From: Pusillimonas sp035515275
GTDB taxonomy: Bacteria > Pseudomonadota > Gammaproteobacteria > Burkholderiales > Burkholderiaceae_B
Assembly: GCF_035515275.1 (NCBI RefSeq)
Contig: NZ_DATJBQ010000074.1
Coordinates: 1 to 40,523 of the forward strand
DNA: 40,523 nt
Direction: 5' to 3'
Shown here: in pieces, positions 25,972 through 34,097 of the stretch
How positions within the stretch are numbered: position 1 is the stretch's first letter
How the letters are laid out: each line of letters starts with the position of its first letter
Made by a program: the position numbers and the translations under genes
The notes under the pieces: generated by a model
Told to the model about the DNA's origin: nothing
Database searches by the model: none
What the model saw: the letters and a program-made list of their open reading frames with translations, nothing else

Positions 25972-26832
25972 ATGTACTTCATTGATTTCGACCTTAACTT
26001 TGGCCTGATCGTGCTGGCGATCGCCATCGTGATCATACTGGTCAATACACTAAAGATCCTGCGCGAGTATCAACGAGGTGTCATATTTACCCTGGGGCGA
26101 TTTACGGGGGTCAAGGGCCCCGGCCTTATTATTGTCATTCCCGGGCTGCAGCAGATGGTACGCGTCGACCTTCGGGTGGTCACCATGGACGTTCCCAGCC
26201 AAGATGTTATTTCGCGCGACAACGTATCGGTCAGCGTCAACGCCGTTATTTACTTTAGGGTGGTGGCGCCCGACAAGGCCATTATCCAGGTTGAACGCTA
26301 CCTGGACGCCACCAGCCAGTTGGCGCAAACCACTTTGCGCGCCGTACTGGGCAAGCACGATCTTGACGACATGCTTTCCGAGCGCGAAAAACTCAATCAA
26401 GACATTCAAGTCATACTCGATCAGCAAACAGACGGCTGGGGCATCAAGGTCACCAATGTTGAAATCAAGCATATCGACCTGAATGAAAGCATGATTCGAG
26501 CCATCGCCCGCCAGGCCGAGGCCGAACGCGAACGTCGCGCCAAGGTCATTCACGCCGAAGGCGAGAAACAGGCCGCACAGGCGCTGATGGAAGCCGCGCA
26601 AACGCTGGCCGAACAGCCCTCGGCCATGCAACTTCGCTATCTGCAAACGCTTACACAGGTGGCCGGTGACAAATCATCGACTTTAGTCTTTCCCGTGCCT
26701 GTCGATATGCTTGCCGGCTTTATCGATAAGGCCGGCAAGGGCTTTTCGCCCATCGTTCCGGCAACGCCGTCGCGGCCGACTCCACCGGCCACCGATCCCG
26801 ATCTTCCGCGTCGTATCGACCCGGTGGCCTAG
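25972..26832 (+). CDS. Slipin (stomatin/SPFH family protein)
   Basis: Membrane-anchored scaffold of 286 residues. A hydrophobic N-terminal segment (about 8-26) is followed by an SPFH domain with R-G-V-I-F-T-L-G-R, a coiled-coil rich in Ala/Glu (A-E-A-E-R-E-R-R-A-K) and a Pro/Thr-rich tail. The start at 25972 is chosen for its AAGGAAAG about six bases upstream and because similarity begins there. It is paired with the NfeD protease directly upstream. Confidence 0.92.
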   Translation: MYFIDFDLNFGLIVLAIAIVIILVNTLKILREYQRGVIFTLGRFTGVKGPGLIIVIPGLQQMVRVDLRVVTMDVPSQDVISRDNVSVSVNAVIYFRVVAPDKAIIQVERYLDATSQLAQTTLRAVLGKHDLDDMLSEREKLNQDIQVILDQQTDGWGIKVTNVEIKHIDLNESMIRAIARQAEAERERRAKVIHAEGEKQAAQALMEAAQTLAEQPSAMQLRYLQTLTQVAGDKSSTLVFPVPVDMLAGFIDKAGKGFSPIVPATPSRPTPPATDPDLPRRIDPVA

Positions 26833-26865
26833 CCGGCGCAATGAACGCTTGAACCCGGAGCGGGC

Positions 26866-28059
26866 ATGTTTAGTGTGCACACCCCAACTAAAAAACAAAA
26901 ATTCAGAACAAGCAGTCTGGTGGGCGTCTTACTGTTGTTTTCGACCTTACTGCAAGGCCCGGTCAAGGCTGAAACCCAGATTTATCAAAGCCCGGCCGGG
27001 CCTCTTGAAGTCACCACGCTGCTAAAGGGGCTTGAGAATCCCTGGGCAATGGCCTTTTTACCTGACAACCAAGGGATGCTGATTACTGAAAGGCCGGGCC
27101 GGTTGCGGTTCTGGTCGCCGCCAAGCGGCTTGACCCCTGCACTCGAAGGCGTGCCGCAGGTTTTCGCCCAGGGCCAGGGAGGCTTGCTCGATGTGGTCCT
27201 GGCGCCCGATTTTTTGCAGTCGCGGCGCGTTTACTTATCGTACGCAGAAGGCTCGATACGCAACCCCCGCGAAGGGCCTGCGGGCACAGCAGTGGGATAC
27301 GGGGTCTTGTCCGACGACAAGCGTCGGCTCCAGAACTTTCAAGTTATTTTCCGTCAACAGCCCAAGCTATCATCCGGCGTGCATTTCGGCTCCCGTCTGG
27401 TATTCGATGGTAAAGGCCACTTATACATCGCCCTGGGCGAAAACAACCAACGCCCCACGGCTCAGGATCTGGACAAATTGCAGGGCAAGCTGGTTCGCGT
27501 GAATGCCGACGGTAGCGTACCCCAAGACAACCCGTTTGTAGGCCGCGAAGGCGTTGCCCCCGAAATCTGGTCGTACGGTCACCGCAATCAGCAGGGTGCT
27601 GCGCTAAATCCGGCAACAGGAGTGGTATGGACCCATGAGCACGGCCCACGCGGCGGAGACGAAATAAATATTCCTCAGGCCGGTAAAAACTACGGCTGGC
27701 CGCTGGCGACCCACGGCATCAATTATTCCGGCCTCGCCATTCCTGAGGCCAAGGGCAAATCAGCTCCGGGTACCGAAGCGCCACACTATGTCTGGGAAAA
27801 ATCACCCGCCATCAGCGGCATGGCATTTTATGATTCCGATCGATTCAAGCCTTGGGCCAACTCGCTTTTCATTGGTGCGTTGGTCGATAAATCGGTCATA
27901 CGCCTAACACTTGAAGGCGATCGCATTGCAGGGGAAGAGCGCCTGCTCAAGGAGCTGGGGGCACGCATACGCGATGTGCGGCAAGGACCTGACGGCTATC
28001 TTTATGTGCTGACCGACGAACGCGACGGCCGCCTCTTGAAAGTAGGGCTGCAGCCCTGA
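26866..28059 (+). CDS. PQQ-type soluble aldose sugar dehydrogenase
   Basis: Exported beta-propeller protein of 397 residues of the soluble glucose/aldose dehydrogenase family (E. coli YliI type). A signal peptide (to about residue 35, ending V-K-A) precedes the N-P-W-A-M-A-F-L-P region. W-S-Y-G-H-R-N-Q-Q-G-A and H-E-H-G-P-R-G-G-D-E carry the expected PQQ- and calcium-binding residues. It probably oxidises aldoses in the periplasm. No PQQ synthesis genes are in this window. The gene starts 33 bases after the slipin stop. Confidence 0.88.
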   Translation: MFSVHTPTKKQKFRTSSLVGVLLLFSTLLQGPVKAETQIYQSPAGPLEVTTLLKGLENPWAMAFLPDNQGMLITERPGRLRFWSPPSGLTPALEGVPQVFAQGQGGLLDVVLAPDFLQSRRVYLSYAEGSIRNPREGPAGTAVGYGVLSDDKRRLQNFQVIFRQQPKLSSGVHFGSRLVFDGKGHLYIALGENNQRPTAQDLDKLQGKLVRVNADGSVPQDNPFVGREGVAPEIWSYGHRNQQGAALNPATGVVWTHEHGPRGGDEINIPQAGKNYGWPLATHGINYSGLAIPEAKGKSAPGTEAPHYVWEKSPAISGMAFYDSDRFKPWANSLFIGALVDKSVIRLTLEGDRIAGEERLLKELGARIRDVRQGPDGYLYVLTDERDGRLLKVGLQP

Positions 28060-28065
28060 AGACAA

Positions 28066-28091
28066 GCCCGACAAACTGAAAAGTGTCGGGC
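28066..28091. terminator. Hairpin between convergent sugar dehydrogenase and uspA
   Basis: GCCCGACA and TGTCGGGC form an 8-pair stem with a 10-base loop a few bases after the sugar dehydrogenase stop. No T run follows on either strand, so it is a candidate transcript end or RNA 3' stabiliser rather than a clear intrinsic terminator. Confidence 0.45.
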
Positions 28092-28102
28092 CTGCAATGC
28101 GC

Positions 28103-28528
28103 CTACTTGACCAAAGTAACCGGAATGTCGGTCAGGCTGAGCACCTTGGTGGCGACCGACCCCAACAACAAGCCCGAGATCCGGCCCAAGCCGCGGGTAC
28201 CCATTACCAGATGATCGCAGCCGTGCTTCTGGGCATAGTCAACAATGCTTTCGGCAACTGAGCCCACCACCACTTCAAACTCTGCTTTCGCCGTCGACCG
28301 AGCCAGAAGCTCGCGTGCACCGACCAGGCACTTCTCGCCTTCTTCTTGGTAGTATTCGTCGAGAATCTCTGCCGATATAAAGCGCTTGACGTTGCCTGAT
28401 GCAATGGGCGGCTGCACTGTGATGACACGCAGTGAAGTGCCGCTGCGCCCTTCGGTGATGGCCAGGGCTGCTTTCAGAGCGTTAAGCGATGATTCCGAAC
28501 CGTCGATGGGAACAAGTACTGTATTCAT
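28103..28528 (-). CDS. Universal stress protein (UspA family)
   Basis: Single-domain universal stress protein of 141 residues. N-terminal V-L-V-P-I-D-G-S-E-S and the C-terminal ATP-binding pattern G-x2-G-x9-G-S (G-T-R-G then G-S-V-A-T-K) place it in the ATP-binding UspA group. The start at 28528 is chosen because the family N-terminus begins there and AGGTG lies about ten bases upstream; 20 codons of open frame precede it. It is 127 bases downstream of the MarR gene on the same strand. Confidence 0.9.
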   Translation of the reverse strand: MNTVLVPIDGSESSLNALKAALAITEGRSGTSLRVITVQPPIASGNVKRFISAEILDEYYQEEGEKCLVGARELLARSTAKAEFEVVVGSVAESIVDYAQKHGCDHLVMGTRGLGRISGLLLGSVATKVLSLTDIPVTLVK

Positions 28529-28655
28529 GTGAAAGACACCTGATAAAAGCGATTGAATCCGCGTCAGCCGGCACGGATGAGGTTTCAAGCGCTTATCTTA
28601 AACCAAAGTATGTACTGCTTTGGGTGAGCACGCCGATTTAAAACGGCAGATGCAC

Positions 28656-29171
28656 TTATGCAGCACTATGATCATCAACGCTTTCGTATAGTTTGCGCAG
28701 CAAATCGATGAGGGTGTCGCGCTCTTGCCTCGACAGTGCATGGGCAGCTTGCTCTTCAATCTGCAGCGCGGTGGCCTCAGCCTGCTCGCACAGGCTTTTA
28801 CCGGCGGGCGTCAACGAAAACGACTGAATGCGGCCGTCGTGCGGGCTGCGACGACGCATAATCAGCTTGCGTGCCTGCAACCTTTCAAGCACCGGTGCCA
28901 GATTTGGCGGCGCTACCCCTATGCCTTGAGCAACCTGCTTTTGGCTGATGCCCGGGTTGACGCTAAGCAGGCTCAAGACGGCAAAGTCGGCCGGCCGCAA
29001 TTTGAAAGATGCCATTCTTACGTCTGAGAAGGGCTGTACGCGAATGAAAGCACGGCGACAGTGATAGCCGAGCAGCTGCTGCATCAGCGGCGGCTTCAAG
29101 CCAGGCGCAGGCTGTTCGACCTGCGCCTGTGCGGCGGTAGTGGCTTGAGTTGCCAGTTCTGCCGAAGCCAT
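28656..29171 (-). CDS. MarR family transcriptional regulator
   Basis: Winged helix-turn-helix repressor of about 171 residues. The DNA-binding domain spans L-R-P-A-D-F-A-V-L through Q-K-Q-V-A-Q-G-I-G-V to the wing R-R-R-S-P-H-D-G-R. An unusual Ala/Gln/Pro-rich N-terminal stretch of about 30 residues precedes it. The ATG at 29171 is one base past the acetoacetyl-CoA synthetase stop; a longer frame from 29219 would overlap that gene by 47 bases. Being cotranscribed with the synthetase, it probably represses its own operon through the palindrome at 31192-31216. Confidence 0.88.
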   Translation of the reverse strand: MASAELATQATTAAQAQVEQPAPGLKPPLMQQLLGYHCRRAFIRVQPFSDVRMASFKLRPADFAVLSLLSVNPGISQKQVAQGIGVAPPNLAPVLERLQARKLIMRRRSPHDGRIQSFSLTPAGKSLCEQAEATALQIEEQAAHALSRQERDTLIDLLRKLYESVDDHSAA

Positions 29172-29172
29172 T

Positions 29173-31158
29173 TCAGGATTCGGCGGTGGTTGCATTGAGT
29201 CGGGCCGCAAAATCGACATACCAGGCCATGCTTTCCGGGTTGGCCATGGCGTCGGGGCTGGCGACGTTCTGAACGCTTGCGCCCAGAAGCAGCTTGCGTA
29301 CAGGCAGTTCCATTTTTTTGCCGCTGAGGGTGCGGGGAATCTGCCGCACGCCGATCACTTCGTTGGGCACATGGCGCGCCGACGCCTTGGTTCGTATTTG
29401 CTCTTTGATGCGCGCGATCAGCGCCTGGTCCAGTTCGACGCCTTCGGCGAGCACCACAAACAAGGGCATGTACGAAGGCCGGCCCAGGTACTCGAGGTCG
29501 ACCACCATGCTGTCGCGCACTTCGGGCAGCTCTTCGACCACACGATAGATTTCGGCCGTGCCCATGCGTATGCCGTAACGATTGATGGTGGTGTCGGAAC
29601 GACCATAAATAACGGCTGTACCTTCGGGACTGAAGCGTATCCAGTCGCCGTGGCGCCAATAGCCCGGAAAAGTTTCAAAGTAGCTTTCAAGATAACGCTT
29701 GTTGCCGGGGTCATTCCAGAAAAAAAGCGGCATCGAGGGCATGGGTTTGGTAATGACCAGTTCGCCAACCTCGTTGACCACAGGCCTTCCGTCGTCGGTG
29801 AACGAGTAGGCGGCAACCCCCAGTTCTCGGCATTGAATCTCGCCGGCCGTTACGGGTAGGTTCGGCGCACAGGCGACAAAGCCCGAGGCAATATCGGTAC
29901 CGCCACTGATGGAGGCCAGCCATAAATCACGCTTGACGTGCTTGTAGACCCATTCGTAAGCATCAAGCGGCAAGGGGGAGCCGGTAGAGTTTATGGCCCG
30001 CAGCGCCTTGAAATCGCCTTCACGGGCGGGCTCAACGCCGTCTTTCTTGCACTGCACCAAGAACGCGGCGCCGCAACCAAAATGAGTGACTCCGTGGTCA
30101 TTGATGAATTTCCACAACGAGCGCGCATCGGGATAGGTGGGGTTGCCGTCGTACAGGACCACGGTTGCTCCCGTCAACAGTCCGCCCACCATCAGGTTCC
30201 AGACTATCCAGCCGGTGCTGCCCAGGAACATGAAGCGGTCGCCGCTGCGCACGTCGTGTTGCAACTGCATGGTCTTGAGGTGAGTAAGCACAATACCACC
30301 GTGCCCATGCACCATGGCCTTGGGCATGCCGGTTGTGCCGGACGAATAGACAATCCAAAGCGGATGGTCGAAGGGCAGCCGCTCGTAGTGCAAGGGTGCA
30401 GGCTGTGAAAGGGCCTCGTGCCACGTTACATACCCGCGCCAGGCCGGAGTGGGGCCCTGGGCGGGGCCGCCCACATGGACGACATGCTCGATCGAAGGCA
30501 GCTCGGCAAGCAGTTCGGAAACGACCTGATCGCGTTCATGGACCTTGCCGTTATAGCGGTAGCTGTCTACAGCAAACATGACCTTGGGCTCGATCTGACG
30601 AAAGCGGTCGACCACCACCGACACACCCATTTCAGGCGAGCAACTTGACCATATCGCCCCAATGCTGGCGCAAGCCAGAAAAGCCACCACGGTTTCAGGC
30701 AGGTTGGGCATGTACGAAACGACGCGGTCGCCGGGCTCTACGCCCGCCTTGCGCAAGTATGCCGCCAGGGCGCCGGTCGCTTCCTGCAACGATTGCCAGG
30801 AAACCTCGCGCAAATCGCGGCCTTCGCTGCGTGCAAGCAGGGCCGGGCGGTTGGTGTCCGCGTTGCGGAACACATGTTCTGCGTAGTTGAGCTTTACGTC
30901 AGGAAACCATCGAGCCCCTGGCATGGCGGTATCGGCCAGCACCGTGCTTGGGTCGCCGTCGGCCTGAATATTGAAGAAGCGCCATACGGCAGACCAGAAC
31001 TCGTCGAGCTCGTCGACCGACCATTGCCACAGCGCGGCGTAGTCATCAAAACTTTTGCCGTGCTCATCCTTCAGATACTGGGTGAAATGTGCCAGGCGGC
31101 TTTCGTTGATCTGCGGTGTTGTGGGTTGCCACAGTACTTCGCCTTGCTCAATGGTCAT
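29173..31158 (-). CDS. Acetoacetyl-CoA synthetase
   Basis: ANL-superfamily acyl-CoA synthetase of 661 residues that activates acetoacetate with ATP and CoA. It has the AMP-binding P-loop Y-S-S-G-T-T-G-M-P-K, the N-terminal W-Q-P-T-T-P and F-P-D-V-K-L-N-Y-A-E-H segments typical of acetoacetyl-CoA rather than acetyl-CoA synthetases, and the C-terminal catalytic lysine in L-S-G-K-K-M-E-L-P. It links ketone body or polyhydroxybutyrate breakdown to central metabolism. It is first in a leftward operon with the MarR regulator, and the operator palindrome lies 34-58 bases upstream of its start. Confidence 0.92.
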   Translation of the reverse strand: MTIEQGEVLWQPTTPQINESRLAHFTQYLKDEHGKSFDDYAALWQWSVDELDEFWSAVWRFFNIQADGDPSTVLADTAMPGARWFPDVKLNYAEHVFRNADTNRPALLARSEGRDLREVSWQSLQEATGALAAYLRKAGVEPGDRVVSYMPNLPETVVAFLACASIGAIWSSCSPEMGVSVVVDRFRQIEPKVMFAVDSYRYNGKVHERDQVVSELLAELPSIEHVVHVGGPAQGPTPAWRGYVTWHEALSQPAPLHYERLPFDHPLWIVYSSGTTGMPKAMVHGHGGIVLTHLKTMQLQHDVRSGDRFMFLGSTGWIVWNLMVGGLLTGATVVLYDGNPTYPDARSLWKFINDHGVTHFGCGAAFLVQCKKDGVEPAREGDFKALRAINSTGSPLPLDAYEWVYKHVKRDLWLASISGGTDIASGFVACAPNLPVTAGEIQCRELGVAAYSFTDDGRPVVNEVGELVITKPMPSMPLFFWNDPGNKRYLESYFETFPGYWRHGDWIRFSPEGTAVIYGRSDTTINRYGIRMGTAEIYRVVEELPEVRDSMVVDLEYLGRPSYMPLFVVLAEGVELDQALIARIKEQIRTKASARHVPNEVIGVRQIPRTLSGKKMELPVRKLLLGASVQNVASPDAMANPESMAWYVDFAARLNATTAES

Positions 31159-31191
31159 GCCAAACCCTCTCGATTTCGTTTGCGTAGAACA

Positions 31192-31216
31192 ATTTACTTA
31201 TGATACATAAGTAAAT
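31192..31216. promoter_or_regulatory. Operator palindrome before the acetoacetyl-CoA synthetase gene
   Basis: ATTTACTTATG, spacer ATA, CATAAGTAAAT: perfect 11-base arms. Its centre is 46 bases upstream of the synthetase ATG, where a promoter is expected. Size and symmetry suit a MarR dimer, and a MarR gene is in the operon it precedes. Confidence 0.8.
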
Positions 31217-31369
31217 GGCTCGGCAATCACGCAAGACGACTAGGGATAACCATGTCTTCTGCTTAAAGAACACGCAGCGCTGTTACAAACTGCATTTCTT
31301 TTAACCATTGAACCGCAAAGGCTGACGCACACTACAGTTTGATGGCGTGACCAAGACTTATCAGCATAG

Positions 31370-31392
31370 TTATGCACAGACTTTGTGGATAA
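31370..31392. other. Pair of oppositely oriented DnaA boxes
   Basis: TTATGCACA (31370-31378) fits the DnaA box TTATNCACA. TGTGGATAA (31384-31392) is the reverse complement of the strongest form TTATCCACA. They are five bases apart in an AT-rich noncoding stretch. No other origin features (dnaA, dnaN, AT-rich 13-mers) are near, so this is more likely a DnaA titration or regulatory site, or chance. Confidence 0.4.
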
Positions 31393-31479
31393 TTCACAAA
31401 ACGCTTCCGAAAAATTTGGCGATTCAGGGGCAGGCCTTGCCGATCATCGTTGGGGTCGCGCAGCAGCTCAGATGACAAA

Positions 31480-31545
31480 GGCGGCGTAGGCAATTAAGCC
31501 GGCTTCGCAAGTTTTTGCAAAACCGGCTGAACTGCCTACGCCGCC
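31480..31545. repeat. Long imperfect inverted repeat in a noncoding region
   Basis: Arms 31480-31502 and 31523-31545 match at 21 of 23 positions (GGCGGCGTAGGCA then AGCCGG on the left). The 20-base centre contains GCAA and TTGC, which can form a short inner stem. It lies about 75 bases downstream of the azurin stop. There is no T run, so it is not a standard terminator. A separate small palindrome CCTGATC-ACC-GATCAGG is at 31562-31578. The rest of 31217-31621 shows no gene or other clear signal. Confidence 0.7.
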
Positions 31546-31621
31546 TGAACGGAAAAGCTTGCCTGATCACCGATCAGGTCGCCGGCACCGCCAAGATTAA
31601 CTGGACGGCGCCTGTAAAGAC

Positions 31622-32071
31622 TTAGCTGCTGAGCTTAAGTGGGCCTTTCATGACTGCCCAGTGACCCGGGAAGGAACAAAAAAACATGTACTCTTCGCCT
31701 TCTTTGAGCTTGCTGACGTCGAAGGTAACCGAGCTTTCTTGGCCGCCGCCGATCATGTCAGTATGCGCGATGACGCGATCGTCGCCAGCTTTAAGGTAGC
31801 CGTTGGCAGCGCCTGCAGCCATGCCGTCGGTGGCCGTGGCCTGCATGTCGGCCGATTTGGTCAGCACCCAGTTATGCCCCATGGCGGCGACCGGCAGCTT
31901 GCCCACGTGCTTCAGGTGCACCGTGTACTTTTCGCAGGATTTGTCGACTGTCATTTCTTTGAGGTTGAACTGCATAGCATCGTTGCCTTCGATGGTGGCT
32001 TCGCAGTTGGCGGCCATGGCCGGCAGGGCGGCAGCAGACAGAAGGGCGGCAAACGCAAATTTAGCAAACAT
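31622..32071 (-). CDS. azu: Azurin
   Basis: Periplasmic type 1 copper protein that carries electrons, for example between cytochromes and denitrification or oxidase enzymes. The precursor has 149 residues with a signal peptide ending A-M-A at residue 20. The copper site is complete: H66 (M-G-H-N-W), C132 and H137 (F-F-C-S-F-P-G-H) and M141. The C23/C46 pair matches the azurin disulfide. It could serve as electron donor to the oxidase encoded further right, but that is inference. No FNR box was found upstream. Confidence 0.96.
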   Translation of the reverse strand: MFAKFAFAALLSAAALPAMAANCEATIEGNDAMQFNLKEMTVDKSCEKYTVHLKHVGKLPVAAMGHNWVLTKSADMQATATDGMAAGAANGYLKAGDDRVIAHTDMIGGGQESSVTFDVSKLKEGEEYMFFCSFPGHWAVMKGPLKLSS

Positions 32072-32220
32072 ATCAAGCTCCGTTTGAATGATGAACCAGC
32101 AAAATAAGATCGGCCTTGGCTTTAAATGCCAAAGCGGCGGCCGAGCCGTATGAGCTCATTCTACCCTTACTATGTCCTAAGGCCCTCGCGCCGTATCAAA
32201 CACAATGTAAAAAACAATGT

Positions 32221-32289
32221 AAAAAGCCCGCCTTGAAGGCGGGCCAGACAAGACAGACTGGTCTTGTAGGCGCGCCATCCCGGCGCGCC
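32221..32289 (-). terminator. Terminator with two further hairpins, after the Liv-type binding protein gene
   Basis: Read leftward: GGCGCGCC arms (32282-32289 and 32269-32276), then GTCTTGT/ACAAGAC arms (32261-32267 and 32248-32254), then GCCCGCC/GGCGGGC (32226-32244) followed by five T. The last is a good intrinsic terminator for the leftward gene ending at 32365. Beyond it is a tandem duplicate of TTTTTACATTGT in front of azurin. Confidence 0.8.
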
Positions 32290-32364
32290 CATGCCGTGTG
32301 TGTTCGGCTTATTGCTTTTTATTGAATGTTGTTATTGACTATTATTATTGACTGTTCTTAGTGT

Positions 32365-33528
32365 TTATTTGCCGACCTTTTCGAGGTCGATTAGGGCCCA
32401 GTCGCCGTCTTTGACGGTAATTAGGACTCGACCACGCGCGTCCATACCGAAGTGATCGGTAGGGGTCATGTTGTAAATGCCGTGGGTGGCCACAACCTCT
32501 TTTGCGCTTTCGATGGTGTCGCGCAGTGCAGCGCGGAATTCGGCTGTGCCCGGTTTACCTGCCTTAAGAGCCGAAGGGACTGCATTCTGGAACAACAGGA
32601 AGGCGTCATAGAACTGCGCGCCAAACGCCGAGAGCGAACCCTTGCCGTATTTGGCCTCGTAGCGCTCGGTGTAATCAAGGCCCAGTTTCTTGGAAGGGTG
32701 GCTGTCGGGCAACTGATGAGCCACTACGACCGGACCCACGGGCATGACGGTGCCCTCGACCGCCTTGCCACCGACACGAATGAACTCTTTGGTGGCGGTA
32801 CCGTGGGTTTGATAGATCTGGCCCTTGAAGCCTCGATCTTGCAGCGTAACCTGAGGCAGAACTGACGGCGTGCCCGAAGCGACCACCAGCACGGCGTCAG
32901 GCTTGGCGGCGACGATCTTGACCGCTTGGCCGGTAACGCTGGTGTCGTTGCGATTGAAACGCTCGACGGCTGTAAGCTTGATGCCTGCGGCCTCGGTGGC
33001 TTTTTTCATGGCAGTAAGCCAGCTTTCACCGTAGGCATCGGTGTAGCCGATGAAGCCCAGGGTTTTGACCCCGGTTGCCTTCATGTGCGAGATCAGGCCG
33101 TCGGCCATGACGTCGTAATGCTGAGGCGCACGAAACACCCATTTGTTCTTGTCTTCAGGCAGCTCGACAGGCGCGACGGTAATCAGCGGGGTTTTGGACT
33201 CGTTGGCGATTTCGGCCATGGCTGCGCTGGGCGGTGTGGATGACGAGCCAAGGATGATGTCTACCTTGTCTTCAGCAACCAGCTTGCGTGCGTTACGGCC
33301 GGCCTGAGTGGCATCGGTGGCATCATCAAGGACGATGTAATTGACCTTCTCGCCTTCGATCGTGGTGGGCAGCAAGGGCACCGTGTTTCGTTCAGGAATA
33401 CCCAGGGCCGCTGCGGGCCCTGTCGTGGACAACGAAATGCCCACGTTAATGTCTGCTTGCGCCGGTACGGCAAAGATAGCCAGCGAGCCGGCGGTCAGGG
33501 CTGCCGCGAACGTCAGTTTACGAGTCAT
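32365..33528 (-). CDS. Liv-type (branched-chain amino acid) ABC transporter binding protein
   Basis: Periplasmic binding protein of the LivJ/LivK family, 387 residues. A signal peptide ends V-P-A-Q-A at about residue 25, followed by D-I-N-V-G-I-S-L-S-T-T-G-P. The segment S-S-S-T-P-P-S-A-A-M lies where ligand serines are found in this family. The ligand may be an amino acid, amide or aromatic acid. No permease or ATPase genes adjoin it, so it is an orphan binding protein in this window. A triple-hairpin terminator follows. Confidence 0.88.
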   Translation of the reverse strand: MTRKLTFAAALTAGSLAIFAVPAQADINVGISLSTTGPAAALGIPERNTVPLLPTTIEGEKVNYIVLDDATDATQAGRNARKLVAEDKVDIILGSSSTPPSAAMAEIANESKTPLITVAPVELPEDKNKWVFRAPQHYDVMADGLISHMKATGVKTLGFIGYTDAYGESWLTAMKKATEAAGIKLTAVERFNRNDTSVTGQAVKIVAAKPDAVLVVASGTPSVLPQVTLQDRGFKGQIYQTHGTATKEFIRVGGKAVEGTVMPVGPVVVAHQLPDSHPSKKLGLDYTERYEAKYGKGSLSAFGAQFYDAFLLFQNAVPSALKAGKPGTAEFRAALRDTIESAKEVVATHGIYNMTPTDHFGMDARGRVLITVKDGDWALIDLEKVGK

Positions 33529-33719
33529 GCTTCCTCCAGAGGTGCGTCTTATTTTTGTTGCAATGGTTCTGATTCACGCCAAATAGTTCAGGCGCCAGAA
33601 GCGACTCTACGCGCCTGCCCATCACCGGTCAAGACGTTTCGTTACAAATTGGGGTTAACCATTCCTGGGGGGGGAGTAAAGAAGGGTTGTTACTGGTGCA
33701 TGCCGGGCGCAGACGCTAC

Positions 33720-34097
33720 TCATGACATGCAGGCCGGCACAACCAGCAATGGCAAGCCCGTAAGTACTACCGCTCCTGCTGCGAAAAGGTCCAGCAAAAA
33801 GGTCAGCCGCCATGAAAATCGAGACTGATGGCCCCCCTTGGCGCCAACCGCCCGCCGACACCGTTGACTGCGCACAGCCAGCACGATGGTTATGGCCAGC
33901 AGTGCCAGCCACAATACGACCAGCCCTGCGCTGACCGCCGCAGTATCCGCCTGTGTGGGAGCGTGCAAACAAGCTACTGCATGGCCTACATATAACAGCA
34001 GGAATGCAATCGCCCACACGATGAATCCCGCGATGACCCGCCACAGCGTGGGGCCCGTCTGGTAGGCCGGCTCGCCGGGGCCAAAAACGCGTTTCAT
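33720..34097 (-). CDS. Small membrane protein of the oxidase cluster
   Basis: 125-residue protein with three hydrophobic segments (about 20-40, 55-75 and 98-120) and a short basic loop between the second and third. I do not recognise a family. The ATG at 34097 overlaps the stop of the subunit I+III gene as ATGA, so it is almost certainly translated with it. It may be an accessory oxidase subunit (subunit IV-like) or assembly factor. It is last in the operon; about 190 bases without a gene separate it from the binding protein gene. Confidence 0.75.
   Translation of the reverse strand: MKRVFGPGEPAYQTGPTLWRVIAGFIVWAIAFLLLYVGHAVACLHAPTQADTAAVSAGLVVLWLALLAITIVLAVRSQRCRRAVGAKGGHQSRFSWRLTFLLDLFAAGAVVLTGLPLLVVPACMS

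Noticed and set aside
28044..28057. Palindrome AGGGCTGCAGCCCT at the end of the sugar dehydrogenase gene
   Set aside because: It lies in coding sequence with no loop, so it cannot form a good hairpin; probably chance.
31370..31392. Chromosomal replication origin
   Set aside because: Only two DnaA boxes and no dnaA, dnaN, gidA or parAB genes nearby; reported only as a possible DnaA-binding site.
32195..32208. FNR/ANR box upstream of azurin
   Set aside because: A TTGAT half-site occurs on the minus strand but the second half (ATCAA at the right spacing) is missing.
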